Source: CAZUGA01 sp964619885 (GTDB lineage Bacteria; Pseudomonadota; Gammaproteobacteria; Methylococcales; UBA1147). From it: 64,000 nucleotides of DNA. Shown piece by piece: positions 1 to 7,515 of the stretch. The notes under the pieces are model-generated. The model saw only the letters and a list, made by a program, of their open reading frames with translations. It did not search any database and was not told where the DNA came from. Within the stretch, counting starts at the first letter, position 1; every line of letters begins with the position of its first letter. Location of the stretch: the NCBI GenBank assembly GCA_964619885.1, contig CAZUGA010000022.1, positions 1 through 64,000 of the forward strand, written 5' to 3'. The position numbers were made by a program, and so were the translations under genes.

Positions 1-398
1 ACGGAGAATATCAGTTCACAACTATTTCTATAGATGGTACGGACGGACGCTTACCTTAAACCCATCGTGAGAGTAGGAAAAATACTTATTTTCACATACT
101 CCATATCACCTACCAGTGTGTATACAAACTAAGGTTGATTTAAATCGGACGACATTCTTGGGAGCAGTAAATAACTCCCGATTAAAATGGATCGCCACCA
201 AACTATGCAGTTAACAACGACTTGCTTTCGAGTACGAAAATCGATTCCCGTCCTGAATTTGTGCTAACCTAGACCCATAGAATAGTAGGGTAACCATGTA
301 TTTTAAATCTCAAGTGAATTCACTACACTTAATCTTACAATTCGAATATGCCCATTCATCCGAAAATTCCCAAAAAAAACAGGTGTTGATTTATAGCA
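1..398. other. non-coding left edge
   Basis: No convincing coding frame is seen here. The stretch precedes the response-regulator gene at 399 and probably holds its promoter. It contains a weak inverted repeat (GGGAG/CTCCC around 160-179) and a palindrome-like site at 273-291, listed separately. Any gene to the left lies outside the window. Confidence 0.5.
273..291. promoter_or_regulatory. possible regulator-binding palindrome upstream of the NarL-type regulator
   Basis: The site reads ACCCATAGAATAGTAGGGT, with ACCC/GGGT ends. It resembles the AACCCATAAGTAGGGTT sites at 7116-7132 and 13112-13128 but has a spacer four bases longer. It lies about 108 bp before the start codon at 399, which would suit autoregulation. 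The similarity is seen; binding is inference, and the longer spacer makes this copy the weakest of the three. Confidence 0.3.
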
Positions 399-1055
399 AT
401 GGATAAAAAATGCACTATATGTATTGGCGATAACCACGCTATATTTAGGGAAGGCATCAAAGTCTTGCTATCGTCCCGTCCGCAGTTTGAAGTTGTTTCT
501 GAAGGCGAAGATGGGCTACAAGTTATCAATGCTGTAAAACGCAATCCGCCCGACTTAGTTCTATTAGACTTGACAATGCCGAAAATGAACGGTCTGGACG
601 CAATAAAATCCTTAAAATCGAGATTTCCGGAAATCAAAATAATCGTTCTTACACTTCATAATACCGAAGAACACATTCACGCGGCCTTAGAAGCCGGTGC
701 GGACGGCTATGTCCTAAAGGAAGCCAACTATTCAGAGCTAGAATTGGCAATAAATGCTGTGTTAAAGAACCAAGTTTTTCTCAGTCCTGCAGTTTCCGAC
801 AAAATCGTCAAGCGCTATCTTAACGGCAAAAAACCGGACGATAAAACACAATCATGGGACATACTGACTAAACGAGAGCGCGAACACCTGAAGCTAATCG
901 CAGAAGCAAACAGCAATAAAAAAATTGCTGAATACCTATGCATTAGCGTGAAGACCGTTGAGAAACATCGCGCGAATTTAATGAAAAAGCTAGGAATGCA
1001 CAGTGCCGTAGAATTAACAACATTCGCAATCGAGAATGGCTTAATCGAAAAATAA
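399..1055 (+). CDS. NarL/FixJ-family response regulator
   Basis: This 218-residue protein is a DNA-binding response regulator. An N-terminal receiver domain (about 5-120) has D11, the phospho-acceptor D57 in LLDLTMPKMNG, and K107. A LuxR-type helix-turn-helix (about 152-212) contains the classic KTVEKHRANLMKKL recognition region. Length and architecture are normal for NarL/FixJ proteins. No kinase gene adjoins it in the same operon. The gene end-on at 1068 encodes a different, DNA-binding-less regulator. The most likely partner in this window is the soluble NarX-type kinase at 5069-6547, because HisKA_3 kinases usually pair with this regulator class; that pairing is inferred. Targets are unknown. 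Palindromes near 273, 7116 and 13112 are candidate sites. Confidence 0.9.
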   Translation: MDKKCTICIGDNHAIFREGIKVLLSSRPQFEVVSEGEDGLQVINAVKRNPPDLVLLDLTMPKMNGLDAIKSLKSRFPEIKIIVLTLHNTEEHIHAALEAGADGYVLKEANYSELELAINAVLKNQVFLSPAVSDKIVKRYLNGKKPDDKTQSWDILTKREREHLKLIAEANSNKKIAEYLCISVKTVEKHRANLMKKLGMHSAVELTTFAIENGLIEK

Positions 1056-1067
1056 TCAAGCGCAACA

Positions 1068-1460
1068 TCAACTAATTTCTCTGATGGCGGTCAGCAGATC
1101 ACCCTTATTGAATGGTTTGGTCAACGTAATATCGGCACCGGCTGAATTGGCAGCCGCCAAATAGACCGTAGTCGCAATGGCTTCCGGTTTATAACTTCCA
1201 GGATTCAATTTTCCGCCACCTGAAATGGCTACTATTTTCGCGTTAATCGATTCGTCTCGAATCTCTTTAATAACACCAACTCCGTCTTTCTCCGGCATTA
1301 CAATATCGACCACGACAATGTCGGGTTTGTACTCCCGGAATATCGTGATCGCTTCTACTCCGTCAGCTGCAACCTTTACAGCGTAACCTTCTCGTTCGAG
1401 CAATTCTTTTAACACGTCCCGAATATCGTTCTCATCATCAACAACTAAAATATTAATCAT
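1068..1460 (-). CDS. single-domain response regulator (CheY-like receiver)
   Basis: This 130-residue protein is only a receiver domain: the acidic pair D8/D9, phospho-acceptor D52 in VVDIVMPEKDG, and K115 in TKPF. There is no output domain, so it probably acts by protein contact or as a phosphorelay intermediate. It starts about 40 bp downstream of the histidine-kinase gene at 1501-3012 on the same strand and is its likely partner. A loop after the fourth strand (about 82-106) is longer than usual for CheY-like proteins. It is the last gene of the unit barrel, periplasmic protein, kinase, receiver. Confidence 0.85.
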   Translation of the reverse strand: MINILVVDDENDIRDVLKELLEREGYAVKVAADGVEAITIFREYKPDIVVVDIVMPEKDGVGVIKEIRDESINAKIVAISGGGKLNPGSYKPEAIATTVYLAAANSAGADITLTKPFNKGDLLTAIREIS

Positions 1461-1500
1461 TCTTTCTCTCCATTAATTTGCATTGCTAGACTGAGCGCAT

Positions 1501-3012
1501 TTAGTCACCTTGTTGCAATCGATTTTGGTTATTCTCCGGTTGCCAAATTGGCAAATAGACTTCGACAATAGTGCCAGAGCCCACCTCGCTGGTCACTTTG
1601 ATATCGCCATCATGGGTGGTTACGATACCGTGCACGACAGCCAATCCCAATCCGCTACCCTGCCCAACTTCCGCTGTCGTGTAGAAGGGTTCAAATATAC
1701 GTTCCAGCGTATCGGAATCGATTCCCCGCCCAGTATCCGCCACGGTTAATTTTACAGACGCCGACGGCAAACGATCGCCAGCATTGTCAGATTCAACTAT
1801 TTGAATTCGATTTTCGACCAAACTTAGCGCAATCTTGCCCGTTCCATCACCTATAGCTTTGGCAGCATTGTTGCATAAATTGACGATCAATTGTTGAATT
1901 TGAGCAGCATCACCTAGGATCAATCCACAGAAATCAAAATGGGTCGATATCTCTATCGTTCTAGGTAAAACAGCGCGCAACATATCTAATGATTCGTTGA
2001 TAACTGACTTCAAATCCATAGGGTCCAGCTTCTTTTCCGTGCGATATCTGCTAAAGGTTAAAATCTGTCCAATCAAATCTTTAGCGCGATCAGCCGAACG
2101 CAAAACCCTGCTCAGTTGCTCAGCTGTTTTACTGTCCTCAGGTAACGTTTCTTTGGCGAGCTCTGTGTATAAAACGATCGGTACCAATATGTTATTAAAC
2201 TCATGCGCCATTCCACCGGCAAGCGTTCCGATCATCTCCAATTTTTGAGATTGGAGAAGTTGCTTTTCTAATAATTTCCGGCGCATCTCCAAATCCATTC
2301 GATGCTCAATCTCCGCCTGCAGGCGTTCGGTTTTCCCTACAAGCTCCCGCCGCATAATCTCCAGGTCCTTAGCCATCTCATCGATTTCGACAATTTTGCT
2401 ATCTGAATCCAGGCGCTTATCAAACTGTCCAGAAGCAATCTCTCGAGAGGCAAACTGCAGTGCCCGTAACGGCCGGGTTAGGCGAATACTTAACCAAATA
2501 ACCAATACGAACGAAATCAGGACGTACAACGAAAAAATATAGAATGCCCGTTGATAAGCGAGCTGAATTTGATCTAACGTCGATTGTTCGTCGAAACCCA
2601 ATTTAAGCGTAATATTCCGATTCGGCACCATAACTGGAATAGCAAGATAATAAACGTTATCATCGTTGCCGTTAAAGTCGAAGTCTTCGTTATAAACTAG
2701 GTTACCGGATGTTAAATCGGATTGATAAAGTCGCTCTTGTCCCTCCCAGAGTTCCGCATAAACACAATTGCTCGACAAGGTCGCACTATCCAGTAATTCA
2801 ACAGCGCGGTCGCGAGAAACCAGCTCCCCGTCATATTTAAAATTATCGGCTAGAAAACGGCTAAATTCCCGGACATGATCGATGAACATTCCCGTTTGGC
2901 TCTGCTCAACAATATTAAGCACGCCCCTAAAGACCATCGGCAGTAAAACGGCTTGTCCCACGACTACAACGATTATCAGTCGGGCTGCAAGCGTATTTAA
3001 TCGCTTTGCCAT
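1501..3012 (-). CDS. membrane sensor histidine kinase
   Basis: This 503-residue kinase starts at the ATG giving MAKRLNTLAARL, overlapping the end of the upstream gene by 16 bp. An in-frame start further upstream would add 23 residues without hydrophobic or conserved character. It has TM1 (about 8-29), a periplasmic sensing domain of about 125 residues, TM2 (about 157-177), a HAMP segment, a coiled coil rich in Q/E/R, a HisKA domain with H270 in MAHEFNNIL, and an ATPase domain with N-box (NLCNNAAKAI), G1 (DTGRGID) and G2 (GQGSGLGL). It probably senses through, or together with, the small periplasmic protein encoded immediately upstream. The likely partner is the receiver protein at 1068. Confidence 0.9.
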   Translation of the reverse strand: MAKRLNTLAARLIIVVVVGQAVLLPMVFRGVLNIVEQSQTGMFIDHVREFSRFLADNFKYDGELVSRDRAVELLDSATLSSNCVYAELWEGQERLYQSDLTSGNLVYNEDFDFNGNDDNVYYLAIPVMVPNRNITLKLGFDEQSTLDQIQLAYQRAFYIFSLYVLISFVLVIWLSIRLTRPLRALQFASREIASGQFDKRLDSDSKIVEIDEMAKDLEIMRRELVGKTERLQAEIEHRMDLEMRRKLLEKQLLQSQKLEMIGTLAGGMAHEFNNILVPIVLYTELAKETLPEDSKTAEQLSRVLRSADRAKDLIGQILTFSRYRTEKKLDPMDLKSVINESLDMLRAVLPRTIEISTHFDFCGLILGDAAQIQQLIVNLCNNAAKAIGDGTGKIALSLVENRIQIVESDNAGDRLPSASVKLTVADTGRGIDSDTLERIFEPFYTTAEVGQGSGLGLAVVHGIVTTHDGDIKVTSEVGSGTIVEVYLPIWQPENNQNRLQQGD

Positions 3013-3443
3013 AGTAAATCCAATACCTTCAAATCCCCCGTATGCGGAACATCTTCTAACCACATATAGGTTAAGCTGCAAGACCTCTTTTTCGCCTGCT
3101 CGGTGAATTCTAGCGGGAGATAAAACTCTAAAAGCTTTGGATTCCCATAATTAAGCCGGAGCCAAAGCGATCTCCGCATGTAGGATTTTTTAGACATCGC
3201 AACGATGGATTGTAGAAATATCTGTTCAAGCTGATCGTCGCCACGATTTATAATTCCTCTTAAAACCCTGTTATCCTGTTCTACCCTAAAGCCGAAATAA
3301 ATCTTGCGCAAATCCAGTGAACTAAGTTGTGTAAGCGGGCAATTCCGGTCCGTCACCAAGACCACTTTGTGCTTAGCGTAAACATTACCGCATGTGCCGA
3401 TAAGGGCACTAAATAGGAGCGCCGTAACGCACCGCAAAATCAT
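2997..3443 (-). CDS. small periplasmic phosphate-binding-like protein
   Basis: This is a 148-residue protein with a clear signal peptide (MILRCVTALLFSALIG to about residue 23). The start chosen gives an ATGA overlap with the stop of the barrel gene upstream. The mature part follows the pattern of short PstS-like proteins: a first strand KVVLVTD, then LSSLDLRKIYFGF, an NRGDDQLEQIF segment and a helix with SYMRRSLWLRL. This group is shorter than true phosphate-binding proteins and often sits beside sensor kinases and porins. The ligand is not known. It may act as a sensory co-receptor for the overlapping kinase gene rather than in uptake, since no ABC permease is nearby. Family placement is by pattern, so moderate certainty. 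Confidence 0.65.
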   Translation of the reverse strand: MILRCVTALLFSALIGTCGNVYAKHKVVLVTDRNCPLTQLSSLDLRKIYFGFRVEQDNRVLRGIINRGDDQLEQIFLQSIVAMSKKSYMRRSLWLRLNYGNPKLLEFYLPLEFTEQAKKRSCSLTYMWLEDVPHTGDLKVLDLLWQSD

Positions 3444-4516
3444 GGAAATACGGCGCTCCATTGAAAGCGTATCTGGCCGAACTTAGAATCCACAGCCTCT
3501 ACGTTGGCCAATTCCAAGGTCAGCGCCTGACGATCCCAAAAATCAAATCTTGCACCGATCAATTGGCGCGATTTCACAAAACTGGGTATCAGTTGAAGAT
3601 ACTTGGAATCACCGGCCGACAAGCTTCCTTCTAAGCGACCATAAAATGTCCAACTATCGTTGAGATCGTGTTCAATCTGGACAAACCCACTGGTAAAAGA
3701 ATCATCCTCGGCGAAATTCTGTACTTTCAAACGCGATATGACGTGCGAAACCACAGAAAATACGTGCCATTTTTCAACTCGCCAGTCGAAGAAGGCTCCA
3801 ACATTTATCAGCTCAATACCCGAAACCGGAAGTCCCTGGCTAAACGCATTTTCTGCGTCCACATCGGCATACAGCGCGACCAACCCAAACTGATTATCCT
3901 TAAAATAATCGGGTAAGTATGAAAATTTAAAATGAACCGCTAGATTATGGTCCGATGAAGGATCGAGGACATCGAACGATTCCAAAAAGTTGTTATCCAG
4001 AACTGAGGCTGTCCCCACGGAAAACGCCGACCTTACTCCCGATCCACTATCAAATACATACGAACCATCCAGCAATAAACCAGTCGAATGGGTCGGTAAA
4101 ACCCCGCCAAAGTCCTCAAACTCTAAGATACCCGGGTTAGAAATGCTGATTTGCAGGTATTTTCCGTGGTGGAACGCGTTTGTCCAATAATTGCTGGGTA
4201 CGTGAAATCGTCCCAACCAGATGTGGCTCGCATCGTGAACCTGGAGGCCAATCTGTAACCTCTCCATTTCGGCCTCTTTGTTTGACAGCAGGTACTCTGC
4301 AAGAAAACGAAACCGGTTCCAAGACAAACTGTAAACGATATCAGCTTCGAGTATACCGTCGGGACTCCGAACATCATCATTTGGGCCGAGTAACTTATTC
4401 ATACCCTGAGCATCCAAAAACAACAACGCTTCTTGCTCGAATTCAGCGAACGCGGCATTTGAAAACGTCAGCCACAGAATCCAAAACAGAGTTAATACAC
4501 AAACTTTTTTCACCAT
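3440..4516 (-). CDS. outer-membrane beta-barrel protein (porin-like)
   Basis: The protein has about 358 residues from the ATG giving MVKKVCVLTLFWILWL, which is preceded by a GGGAA ribosome site; a TTG four codons earlier is less likely. A signal peptide ending near NAAFA is followed by alternating aromatic strands typical of a barrel (for example RFRFLAEYLL, HIWLGRFHVP, WTFYGRLEG, QIRFQWSAVF) with an aromatic C-terminus. No specific porin family is recognised. It is the first gene of the minus-strand unit with a periplasmic binding-like protein, a histidine kinase and a receiver protein. That context suggests an outer-membrane entry route for whatever is sensed. Confidence 0.65.
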   Translation of the reverse strand: MVKKVCVLTLFWILWLTFSNAAFAEFEQEALLFLDAQGMNKLLGPNDDVRSPDGILEADIVYSLSWNRFRFLAEYLLSNKEAEMERLQIGLQVHDASHIWLGRFHVPSNYWTNAFHHGKYLQISISNPGILEFEDFGGVLPTHSTGLLLDGSYVFDSGSGVRSAFSVGTASVLDNNFLESFDVLDPSSDHNLAVHFKFSYLPDYFKDNQFGLVALYADVDAENAFSQGLPVSGIELINVGAFFDWRVEKWHVFSVVSHVISRLKVQNFAEDDSFTSGFVQIEHDLNDSWTFYGRLEGSLSAGDSKYLQLIPSFVKSRQLIGARFDFWDRQALTLELANVEAVDSKFGQIRFQWSAVFP

Positions 4517-5068
4517 TTGATTTCCCAATTGTGCTAGATGGTCCTAGTGAACCCACAACCGCTCCAAAACACGTTGCTATCGGCAAAACATCAAATCACC
4601 GCCAACAATACAAATATCATCCGTCGACCTAAACCATTGAGGAAACTCTGTGTAAGCCGCGGATGAATACAATATCAGCAATTCCAACCAACGCGGCTCA
4701 TATCATCACATCGAATCGATCCCAGACAGCAATAAACCGCACGGTTATTGCTTTATATCCGAATATCCGAATCGTTGAATTTAACAGAGATTACTTAACA
4801 ATTTTTAGTCCATGCTAAAAAGACCATCGACCAAAAAACAATATTTTGCAAGCATCGTCAAAATTATTTAACGATAATATTGAGCAGTAATTCAGACAAT
4901 CCGATATAACGAAAGAATCGCCATTCGAATGAAGGGAAAACACACATGAACGTCTGAAACCCCTGAAACGGAAGTCTGAAAAACGGTGAGCGTCGAATTG
5001 CAACAGACAAATGCGTTGCGAGCGCAACGCATCCACTATGTAAGAAAATCGATAATCTGTGTTACTGC
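4517..5068. other. intergenic region, 0.55 kb
   Basis: This lies between the start of the barrel gene and the end of the kinase gene at 5069, both on the minus strand. It probably holds the promoter of the barrel operon. Short frames on either strand have no recognisable protein features. No RNA gene or strong terminator was seen. Confidence 0.4.
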
Positions 5069-6547
5069 TCAAGCATCGGTGGCCATCTCCAGATTGTTCC
5101 AAATAGCCGAGATTATCGTACCCGATCCAGATTCAGAAGAGATGGAAAAACAACCACCAGACAATTCGACTCGCTCCTTCATTACGTACAAACCCAAGCC
5201 GCTGCTGCTGGTGCTCCGTGTCCTCCCATAATACTCAGCTAAGGAAAATCCTTTGCCATTGTCTTTTATCGAAAGCTGGAGACTCCCCTCGCGTTGCTCC
5301 AATAGGATAACGGTTCCCTCTGCCTGCGCGTGTTTTGCTATATTGTTCAACGATTCCTGAACCAGCCGGTATATAATCGTACTCAGTTGATCGTTCATCC
5401 AATGCTCATCGATATCAAATTTGCTTTCAACTTGAATCGCATACATCGACTCAAATTCGTGCGCGACATTCTTCAATGTTGCCACCAGCCCCAGATCATC
5501 CAACAACGGCGGACGCAATGCCATGATGCATCGCCGCATTTGTTCGATCGCGCTCTGAATAATCGGGACCATTTCAGCCAGGCGATCGCTCGAACGATCA
5601 TGACTGGTGGAATCATCAATAAGCCGTTCTAGTTGAAACTTTAGCGCCGTCAGGTAGGGACCCACACCATCGTGCAGATCATTGGAAATCCGTTTTCGTT
5701 CAATTTCGTGCGATGAATCCAGTTTATCCAACAAGCTAATTTGTTTAAATTGAGCTTCGCGTGCGCGGTGCTGCAGTTGCCGGTGCGAAGTCACGTCTAC
5801 AATATTCCCCAAACACGCAGTCTTCCCGGCATAATCGATTTGGCTATACGATAACTGAACCCAACCATCTTTCCCGTCCTTCTTAGTCAACCGCAAGGGT
5901 TCGTTAAGTCCATTTGTTTTTGCCATTAACTGAGCCAATAATATCGCATTGCCCTGACCCTCCGTATCTGAACCTAATATTTCAGCGATCGGTCCGTTTG
6001 ACGCGATAATTTTACCACCCTGCTCGATAAAACTTGCCTGCAAACAACTCTGTTTCATAGTATCGCTCTCAGACGGGGAGTTCAGTAAATGTTCGTGCTC
6101 AAATTGGTCACCAGAATATCTAACGACAAAAAAGATGACCTCGGACGACTGGATAGATTCGATAAGAACTGGTGATACCCGCGATGCAACCTTATCACCC
6201 TCTTTACCATTCCAATTGAGATCAATTTTGAAACAGTCCGGCGTTAAGGCTTTATCGATTTGCTTCGCTAGCAAGGGCTTGCTAGCGATGTCCAATAGAT
6301 CGGCAACTGGTCTACCTTGAATTTCATCTAAAGAATAGCCAATGCCTTGGCAGAACCTGGCGTTCGCATAAACAATGCAATGATTGCAGTCCGATACGAC
6401 TAGACCGTCAACCAATGCTTGGCCCAGCGTGTCATATAGACTGCCAATCTTACGACAGGCATGCCCAAACCGCACACCTGCAGCAGCGCGGTTCCTTAAA
6501 TAAGGTTTGGGACCAACCTCCAACTCGGACGACATGTTTTTTGACAC
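5069..6547 (-). CDS. soluble NarX/DegS-type sensor histidine kinase with PAS domains
   Basis: This 492-residue protein has no membrane segment. It has a PAS domain (about 45-145, including NWNGKEGDKVASRVSPV), a second divergent PAS domain (about 165-255), a HisKA_3 dimerisation domain with phospho-acceptor H292 in ISNDLHDGVGPYLTALKF, and a C-terminal ATPase domain (QESLNNIAKHAQ, DNGKGF, GLGLYVMKERV). A GTG start is preferred because GAGGT sits five bases upstream; an ATG four codons in is the alternative. HisKA_3 kinases normally pair with NarL/FixJ regulators. The only such regulator in the window is at 399-1055 on the opposite strand, so the pair would be split by the barrel/kinase operon. 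The signal is presumably cytosolic. Confidence 0.85.
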   Translation of the reverse strand: MSKNMSSELEVGPKPYLRNRAAAGVRFGHACRKIGSLYDTLGQALVDGLVVSDCNHCIVYANARFCQGIGYSLDEIQGRPVADLLDIASKPLLAKQIDKALTPDCFKIDLNWNGKEGDKVASRVSPVLIESIQSSEVIFFVVRYSGDQFEHEHLLNSPSESDTMKQSCLQASFIEQGGKIIASNGPIAEILGSDTEGQGNAILLAQLMAKTNGLNEPLRLTKKDGKDGWVQLSYSQIDYAGKTACLGNIVDVTSHRQLQHRAREAQFKQISLLDKLDSSHEIERKRISNDLHDGVGPYLTALKFQLERLIDDSTSHDRSSDRLAEMVPIIQSAIEQMRRCIMALRPPLLDDLGLVATLKNVAHEFESMYAIQVESKFDIDEHWMNDQLSTIIYRLVQESLNNIAKHAQAEGTVILLEQREGSLQLSIKDNGKGFSLAEYYGRTRSTSSSGLGLYVMKERVELSGGCFSISSESGSGTIISAIWNNLEMATDA

Positions 6548-7115
6548 TATCTACCTCATCTGTTCGTTGAGGGATGTATTATTTCTCTCAATACATCCAA
6601 ATAAATTGAATGCTTAACCAATATTGAGATTTAAACGACACTTAAATGACAAACGGATCAAGCTTATCCCATCGTCCGCAATTTGTTATTAATATAACGA
6701 TATCGGTCAAATTCATGCGGCAAAAACATCGAGCGGAAATATCATTTCAACGTCTATACCAAACTCGAATGAACCACATCCTGAACCAAATCCCCTTATC
6801 GGTGCCACGGGTAATGCAGTATTTATGCCTTTCCAATATTTAATAAGATAAACAGTCACCAACGAAAGAAATAAGGCGGCACAACATTAGAATGTAAAAT
6901 TTCGTGACACTGAATATCATCACGTTTTTGAATTCTTGTTTAGTTTATATTTTCGCGATTAAAAATATCGCCACATTTAGCCCCGTCTCTCACGTCATCT
7001 ATACCACAGGGCTTCAACTCGATGATCCGTAATATTCGCATTTGCAACTGTAAAATTTTCTGACACTTGGCCGATAAAGCGAGATTTGCCGGTACATAAA
7101 TTTTCCAACACCCTC

Positions 7116-7132
7116 AACCCATAAGTAGGGTT
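7116..7132. promoter_or_regulatory. palindrome AACCCATAAGTAGGGTT (candidate NarL-family site)
   Basis: Five-base arms AACCC/GGGTT flank a seven-base spacer. The exact 17-mer recurs at 13112-13128 upstream of the DUF1800 remnant, and a looser version lies at 273-291. Read on the minus strand it contains TACTTAT, which fits the NarL heptamer pattern TACYYMT. Conservation between the two diverged copies is seen; the regulator is inferred. It lies about 380 bp upstream of the DUF1800 start. Confidence 0.45.
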
Positions 7133-7254
7133 TGCACCCATATTTTTAACTTGCCTGGTCTTGTAGTCTAGCTGTGGGTAGATTATGGCTGTAACCGTAC
7201 ATGCAATTCGTTGTTGGCCTAGGGGCGGCATCCACATGAACAATCGAATCACTT

Positions 7255-7336
7255 TAACCGATGTGGCTCAACAATGTGGGCCACCGCTCTATTAAACCGG
7301 ATGTAGCTCAACAATGTGAGCCACCTCTCTATAAAA
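7255..7336. repeat. two-copy 40-bp direct repeat, each copy with an inner palindrome
   Basis: Two imperfect copies of about 40 bp follow head to tail. Each contains a 22-bp palindrome with eight-base arms: GTGGCTCA/TGGGCCAC at 7263-7284 and GTAGCTCA/TGAGCCAC at 7303-7324, both with the spacer ACAATG. Helical phasing (40 bp, near four turns) suits tandem binding of a dimeric regulator, but RNA hairpins are equally possible. The element is not preserved in the second copy of the locus near 13.2 kb. Confidence 0.6.
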
Positions 7337-7395
7337 CCAGAGTTGTCACCCAGAACCCATATTATTCGCTGAATGGATTAGCGCTTATTGCGAAT

Positions 7396-7414
7396 GGCTC
7401 TATTACAAAGAGCC
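7396..7414. repeat. hairpin GGCTCT/AGAGCC
   Basis: A perfect six-base inverted repeat (GGCTCT, loop ATTACAA, AGAGCC) lies about 100 bp before the DUF1800 start. It shares the GGCTC/GAGCC core with the palindromes at 7263 and 7303. No T-run follows, so it does not look like an intrinsic terminator. Confidence 0.4.
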
Positions 7415-7515
7415 GAATTTATTGCGTAATTTGGATTTAATGCGCAATTTGATTTCTGAACCGCCCGACAATGTACCGAGAGGATTCCCAAATAATATCC
7501 ATTTGGGGGATAAAA

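Larger units (their letters stand above)
6548..7515. other. long intergenic region with palindromic sites
   Basis: Nearly 1 kb without a credible gene lies between the kinase start and the DUF1800 gene. The left half is AT-rich and featureless to me. The right half holds a palindrome at 7116-7132, a two-copy repeat with internal palindromes at 7255-7336 and a hairpin at 7396-7414. From about 7112 to 7515 parts of it match the region 13107-13435 upstream of the DUF1800 remnant, so it is the conserved leader of the duplicated unit. Confidence 0.5.

Noticed and set aside
4815..5102. Minus-strand 95-residue frame in the gap after the kinase gene
   Set aside because: It overlaps the kinase 3' end, has no recognisable features and no good ribosome site.
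6646..6843. Plus-strand 65-residue frame upstream of the kinase
   Set aside because: No homology or structure that I recognise, and poor start context; treated as non-coding.
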